A stretch of DNA of 17,131 nt from NCBI GenBank assembly GCA_030609865.1, contig JAUWSZ010000004.1, positions 1 through 17,131 on the forward strand, in the 5' to 3' direction. Source of the DNA: a bacterium (GTDB taxonomy: Bacteria; Desulfobacterota; DSWW01). Shown here piece by piece: positions 14,325-17,131 of the stretch (within the stretch, counting starts at the first letter, position 1; the number at the start of each line of letters is the position of its first letter). A program made the translations under genes and the position numbers. The notes below the pieces were generated by a model. It was not told where the DNA came from. It did no database searches and saw only the letters and a program-made list of their open reading frames with translations.

Positions 14325-15623
14325 TCACGCACCCGGAGAGGGCGGGCGCGATGCCGAGAAGACGAGGCCTGCCGCGACGAGGTCCAGGAGCACAAAGACG
14401 GCGTAGGCCTTATCGTACGACCCCGTCCTGTCAAAGCTCTGCCCCATGAGCATATATCCGCCAACCTCCAGGATGATGAACAGGCTCATGAACCTGGAGA
14501 CCGATGCAAAGGACTCCCGGCCGTAGAGATCCGCCACCAAGATCGGCAGGGTGGACATGATGCCCCCCATGGCGAAGCCGAAGAGCAGGATAAACGCCGA
14601 GAGGGCAAGCATCGACTCCGGAATGAGGGCCAGGCACAACCCGATCCCATTCATGGCCATCAGCACGGCCACGACCCGCCTCGGGTCGTACCGGTCGCAG
14701 AGTGTGCCCCACACCGTTTTTCCGATCGTGGCGATCAGGGCGGTCAGCGACACGAGCGCCATCGCCGTTCCCCGATCATAGCCTATGTCTGTAAACCGCG
14801 GCCCGAGCTGGAACATCACGCCCACCGTCCCCATCAGGACCAGGGCATAGGCAAACCCGACCATCCAGAAGGCCTGGGTCCGGACCACTCTGGCCGGCTT
14901 CCAGATAACCTCGTCGCGAGTGCCCGGCAGGCGAACAAGGGCCGGATTCGGGAAGCGCGTCGCCTTCCTCTCATCGGCGTATTGCTCTTTGCCAGGGGTC
15001 CGAGACTCGAGAGGCGATCCGTCCGGGACCAGGCCCCATTCCTCGGGCCAGTCACGCACCACGAGCCAGATTACCGGGGCCAGCGCCCAGCTCATCAGAC
15101 CCGTGTAAAGAAAAACGCTGGGCAGGTTCGTCTTGTCGAGAATCCGCATGGCCAGGAAGGGAAGGACCGCCCCGGAAAGGGAAATGCCTGCGGTCGCCAG
15201 GCCCAGTGCCTTGCCCCTCTTCTCCACAAACCAGTTGGAAACGGCCGTATTCGACACGATCCCGCTCATGGCGGCGTTTCCCGTGTAGAGGAGCATACAC
15301 AGAAGATAGAAGTGGCCGATCTTGCTTGCAAGGCCGAGACTCGCGAAGGCGAAACCGGACACGATCGAGCCCAGGAACATCAGAATGCGGGGGCCCACGC
15401 GCGTCACGAGGGTGCCGTACAGGAACGCGCTCACGATGCCCACCGCCATTCCGATCGCCGGGGCGGCATTCAACTCCGTGCGGGTCCACCCCTTTTGCTC
15501 GCAAAGCGGATTCATCAGGGCGTTGAAGATATAGAATCCCGTGCCCGTAGCCATGAAATTGGTCAGGAAGGCCACCGCCACGACATACCATCCGTAGAAG
15601 ATCCGGTCTTCACCGGCTTTCAT
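14325..15623 (-). CDS. MFS transporter, oxalate/formate antiporter-like
   Basis: This 432-residue protein has about 12 hydrophobic segments in two six-helix halves. A hydrophilic loop between them (about 200-245) contains PDGSPLESRTPGKEQ. It starts RIFYGWYVVAVAFLTNFMATG, a signature of the OFA/monocarboxylate branch of MFS. It has the MFS loop motifs GTLVTRVGPRILMFLG between helices 2 and 3, and GTLCDRYDPRRVVAVL at the same place in the second half. Expected substrates are small organic acids, by family only. It lies in the cytoplasmic membrane. The start ATG has a weak GGAG site about seven bases upstream on the minus strand. No enzyme gene is adjacent to tell the substrate. Confidence 0.85.
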   Translation of the reverse strand: MKAGEDRIFYGWYVVAVAFLTNFMATGTGFYIFNALMNPLCEQKGWTRTELNAAPAIGMAVGIVSAFLYGTLVTRVGPRILMFLGSIVSGFAFASLGLASKIGHFYLLCMLLYTGNAAMSGIVSNTAVSNWFVEKRGKALGLATAGISLSGAVLPFLAMRILDKTNLPSVFLYTGLMSWALAPVIWLVVRDWPEEWGLVPDGSPLESRTPGKEQYADERKATRFPNPALVRLPGTRDEVIWKPARVVRTQAFWMVGFAYALVLMGTVGVMFQLGPRFTDIGYDRGTAMALVSLTALIATIGKTVWGTLCDRYDPRRVVAVLMAMNGIGLCLALIPESMLALSAFILLFGFAMGGIMSTLPILVADLYGRESFASVSRFMSLFIILEVGGYMLMGQSFDRTGSYDKAYAVFVLLDLVAAGLVFSASRPPSPGA

Positions 15624-16202
15624 GACCCGCTCCGCACTTGTTCCCCCGCCCGGCCGATCTGCTTCGCCACGAGAAGAGACCGCCTCTCTGTCTTCTGTCC
15701 TGTGAACTTATAGATAGGAACTACTGTCGGTTGCCCTGCAAAGACGGAAGCGAGCAATATACATGGGGTGTCCTGATCATTGCAAAGTTTCGTTCCCGAC
15801 TCTTCCCTCAAACCCAGCGATCTTGCCTGAGAAATCGCCCGTTTGACACCAAGAAGAACCCCGTGATACACGACGACCAGACGGTCGTTTTCCCTTTTCG
15901 AACTCGTCACCATCCATCGAAATGCCGTCAGCGACTCCCGCAAACTGAAGCCGGATATCCCAGAAAGAGGAATGGACGGGATTCCGATCTGGGACGAGAT
16001 CGAACTTGAACGGAGAATCGGCGAAGAGCCCGACAAGACGGGCACGAGCGAGGTCCGATAGGTCCGACCTGTTCAGCACCGGTATGTGGACAACCGAACC
16101 GAAAGCTTTGGACAAGGAGCCCCGATATTTCGCCGTGAGCGAAAACGTGTTATCTTATGGGCAGAGACCTGTACTTCCTATTCAAATAAGGATTCGACTT
16201 CC
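15624..16202. other. Gene-poor stretch between MFS gene and hicB
   Basis: This 579-bp stretch has no intact recognisable gene. Frames of 112-141 residues exist on both strands but overlap each other and have no convincing family. The minus strand at about 15960-16190 resembles a broken nucleotidyltransferase (see the separate entry). A 6-bp inverted repeat (TTTCGC at 16128-16133, GCGAAA at 16139-16144) lies 59 bp before hicB and may belong to its control region; that is weak. Confidence 0.5.
15960..16190 (-). pseudogene. Possible decayed MNT-type nucleotidyltransferase
   Basis: On the minus strand one frame (about 16080-15990) reads LNRSDLSDLARARLVGLFAD, continuing SPFKFDLVP and then HSSFWDI. 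This resembles the C-terminal half of minimal nucleotidyltransferases, where a leucine-rich helix is followed by (L)PF-x-(V/F)DL(V) and an SxxFxxxI helix. In a shifted frame just upstream (about 16165-16110) RFRSRRNIGAP looks like a worn GSRARG motif. No single frame joins the parts, the GSxxxGxxxxxSDxD core is not intact, and there is no ribosome site. I therefore read it as a remnant. It may be chance resemblance. Confidence 0.28.
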
Positions 16203-16427
16203 ATGAGACAATTCAAGATTGTTGTGGAAAAGCATCCCGATACGTACGTCGCCTACCCCCTGGGGCTGAAGGGGGTTGTCGTCGGCCAAGGGGAGACCTA
16301 CGAAGCAGCGTTGGCCGACGTGAAATCGGCGATCCAATTCCATGTCGAGGCTTTCGGCGCCGAAGCCATCGAGATTGATCCACCCATCCTGGAAGCTTTC
16401 ATCGCCGAGGCAGGGGTGCCCGAGTAA
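16203..16427 (+). CDS. hicB: HicB-family antitoxin (short form)
   Basis: This 74-residue protein begins MRQFKIVVEKHPDTYVAYPLGLKGVVVGQGETYEAALADVKSAI, the partial RNase H fold of HicB. The family pattern is a strand, then D-x-Y-x-A-x-(C/P), then G-x-G-x-T-x-x-E-A. It ends soon after the second helix (IDPPILEAFIAEAGVPE). There is no obvious C-terminal DNA-binding domain, unlike longer HicB proteins. An AAGGA site lies about ten bases before ATG 16203. Its stop shares one base with the hicA start, so translation is coupled. Confidence 0.88.
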   Translation: MRQFKIVVEKHPDTYVAYPLGLKGVVVGQGETYEAALADVKSAIQFHVEAFGAEAIEIDPPILEAFIAEAGVPE

Positions 16428-16663
16428 TGTCGAAATTCCCTGTGGATGCGCCCATCCGGGAAGTCGTCAAGGCCCTCGAACGTCTCGGATTTCAGCTAGT
16501 CAGGGAAGGAAACCATATTGCCATGGTACGGGAGAACCCCGACAGCACTCGCACACCGTTGACCATGCCGAATCATCGAACACTCAAGAGCTCAACCCTC
16601 CGTACCATCCTCACCCAATCGGGAATATCCAGAGAAGAGTTCTTGAAGGCCTATTCCGAGTAG
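16427..16663 (+). CDS. hicA: HicA-family mRNA interferase toxin
   Basis: This 78-residue protein has the double-stranded-RNA-binding-like HicA fold. It opens PIREVVKALERLGFQLVREGNHIAMVREN with the catalytic His30 in the GNH site. PLTMPNHRTLKSSTLRTILTQSGISREEFL follows, the family's second half with a basic helix and a terminal EEFL. HicA cuts mRNA independently of translation and is neutralised by HicB. It begins inside the hicB stop codon (one-base overlap). The order antitoxin then toxin is the reverse of the classical hicAB order. Confidence 0.9.
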   Translation: MSKFPVDAPIREVVKALERLGFQLVREGNHIAMVRENPDSTRTPLTMPNHRTLKSSTLRTILTQSGISREEFLKAYSE

Positions 16664-16727
16664 CCGCTGCTGACATATTCAGCCAAAGCCCCGGAGGTGT
16701 TCTGCGCGGTAGGATGAGGTGACGAAT

Positions 16728-16967
16728 ATGCCCATCGTCAGTATTGAGGAAGCAAAGGCCCAGTTAGCGGCACTCATCGAGAAGGTCCGGGCCGGGCAAG
16801 AGGTGATCATCGGTGAAGCGGGCAAGCCCGTGGCCAAGCTTGTGCCGTATGAGCGAAGCGAGAAACCGCGTCGGCCTGGAGCGCTGCGGGGAAATATTCG
16901 AATAGCCGAAGATTTCGACGAGCTCCCGAGGGATATTGCCGAAGCGTTCGGGATAGAAGATCAATGA
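16728..16967 (+). CDS. Phd/YefM-family antitoxin without a visible toxin
   Basis: This 79-residue protein begins MPIVSIEEAKAQLAALIEKVRAGQEVIIGEAGKPVAKLVPYE, the Phd/YefM DNA-binding domain. The C-terminal tail GALRGNIRIAEDFDELPRDIAEAFGIED is of the kind that binds PIN-domain VapC toxins. ATG 16728 was chosen because GAGGTG ends about six bases before it; an in-frame GTG at 16719 has a poorer site. A toxin start is expected right at its stop. An overlapping ATG (16964) is there, but the frame after MRTLF does not continue as a PIN domain and ends after about 35 codons. The toxin therefore seems deleted or replaced. Confidence 0.87.
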   Translation: MPIVSIEEAKAQLAALIEKVRAGQEVIIGEAGKPVAKLVPYERSEKPRRPGALRGNIRIAEDFDELPRDIAEAFGIEDQ

Positions 16968-17012
16968 GGACCCTCTTCTGTGTTGTCTTTACAGCTAACG
17001 AAATGTTCATTC

Positions 17013-17131
17013 ATGAGCTTGATTCAGAACGCCAATTTCGCTCGATATGTGCCCGGGCAGAAGAACGGGCATTATGAGAGCTTCTTTCTGCGGGCAAACC
17101 ATCCGTCACGGCCCCTGGCGTTTTGGATACG
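17013..17131 (+). CDS. Start of an unidentified protein (partial)
   Basis: From ATG 17013 the frame stays open to the window end (39 complete codons). It begins MSLIQNANFARYVPG and later reads YESFFLRANHPSRPLAFWIR. The sequence looks like real protein, with aromatic and basic residues in regular pattern. It is reminiscent of conserved proteins of the lipocalin or carotenoid-hydratase-like type, but I cannot assign it. There is no good ribosome site before the ATG, so the true start may differ. Confidence 0.5.
   Translation, partial: MSLIQNANFARYVPGQKNGHYESFFLRANHPSRPLAFWI

Noticed and set aside
15620..16045. Minus-strand 141-codon frame upstream of the MFS gene
   Set aside because: It has no recognisable domain, low-complexity serine content, and overlaps other equally weak frames.
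15972..16061. Small plus-strand ORF (about 29 codons) starting MDGIPIWDEIEL
   Set aside because: There is no ribosome site or context, and it lies opposite the possible nucleotidyltransferase remnant; it is probably chance.

Overview
The window is GC-rich bacterial DNA. Its gene content points to a strict anaerobe: an indolepyruvate-type ketoacid:ferredoxin oxidoreductase, an FrhB-like iron-sulfur flavoprotein, an iron-sulfur type LarE, and an oxalate/formate-antiporter-like MFS carrier. My best guess is a deltaproteobacterium (Desulfobacterota, Syntrophobacter-like). This is inferred from gene families and protein style, not from a marker gene.

Layout, left to right. The 3' end of an HD-GYP-type gene (1-173) faces a minus-strand pair, a sulfatase-fold hydrolase and a MoaD/ThiS-like sulfur carrier (1882-347). 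A plus-strand pair follows: LarE, a sulfur insertase for the nickel-pincer cofactor, and an enlarged zinc-type dehydrogenase (2181-4510). It converges on a minus-strand metal-dependent amidohydrolase (5381-4515). Then come a VapBC toxin-antitoxin module with a clear promoter/operator (5586-6327) and a convergent rhodanese lipoprotein (6762-6331). The core of the window is a tight four-gene operon, FrhB-like, iorA, iorB and a MaoC hydratase (7132-11317). Next are recQ (11743-13578), a second VapBC module (13649-14240), a convergent MFS transporter (15623-14325), a gene-poor stretch with a probable decayed nucleotidyltransferase, a hicB-hicA pair (16203-16663), a lone Phd/YefM antitoxin (16728-16967), and the start of an unidentified gene running off the end.

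How the genes may work together. In the central operon, IorAB would oxidise an aryl- or 2-oxoacid to an acyl-CoA with ferredoxin reduction. The FrhB-like protein could pass those electrons on, and the MaoC protein could act on an acyl-CoA. The right third is rich in toxin-antitoxin genes and looks like accessory, turning-over DNA.

The least explained structure is intergenic. At least four gaps (about 203-313, 1911-2101, 6949-7040 and 11346-11446) hold arrays of 7-bp units fitting GNNNNAG on the left side. Three of them are followed by units fitting the reverse complement CTNNNNC on the right, giving large imperfect palindromes. Two of the elements are near-identical inverted copies 11 kb apart. 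I did not find a convincing complete novel defence or metabolic system. The heptamer elements and the FrhB-IorAB-MaoC operon are the best candidates for a second look.
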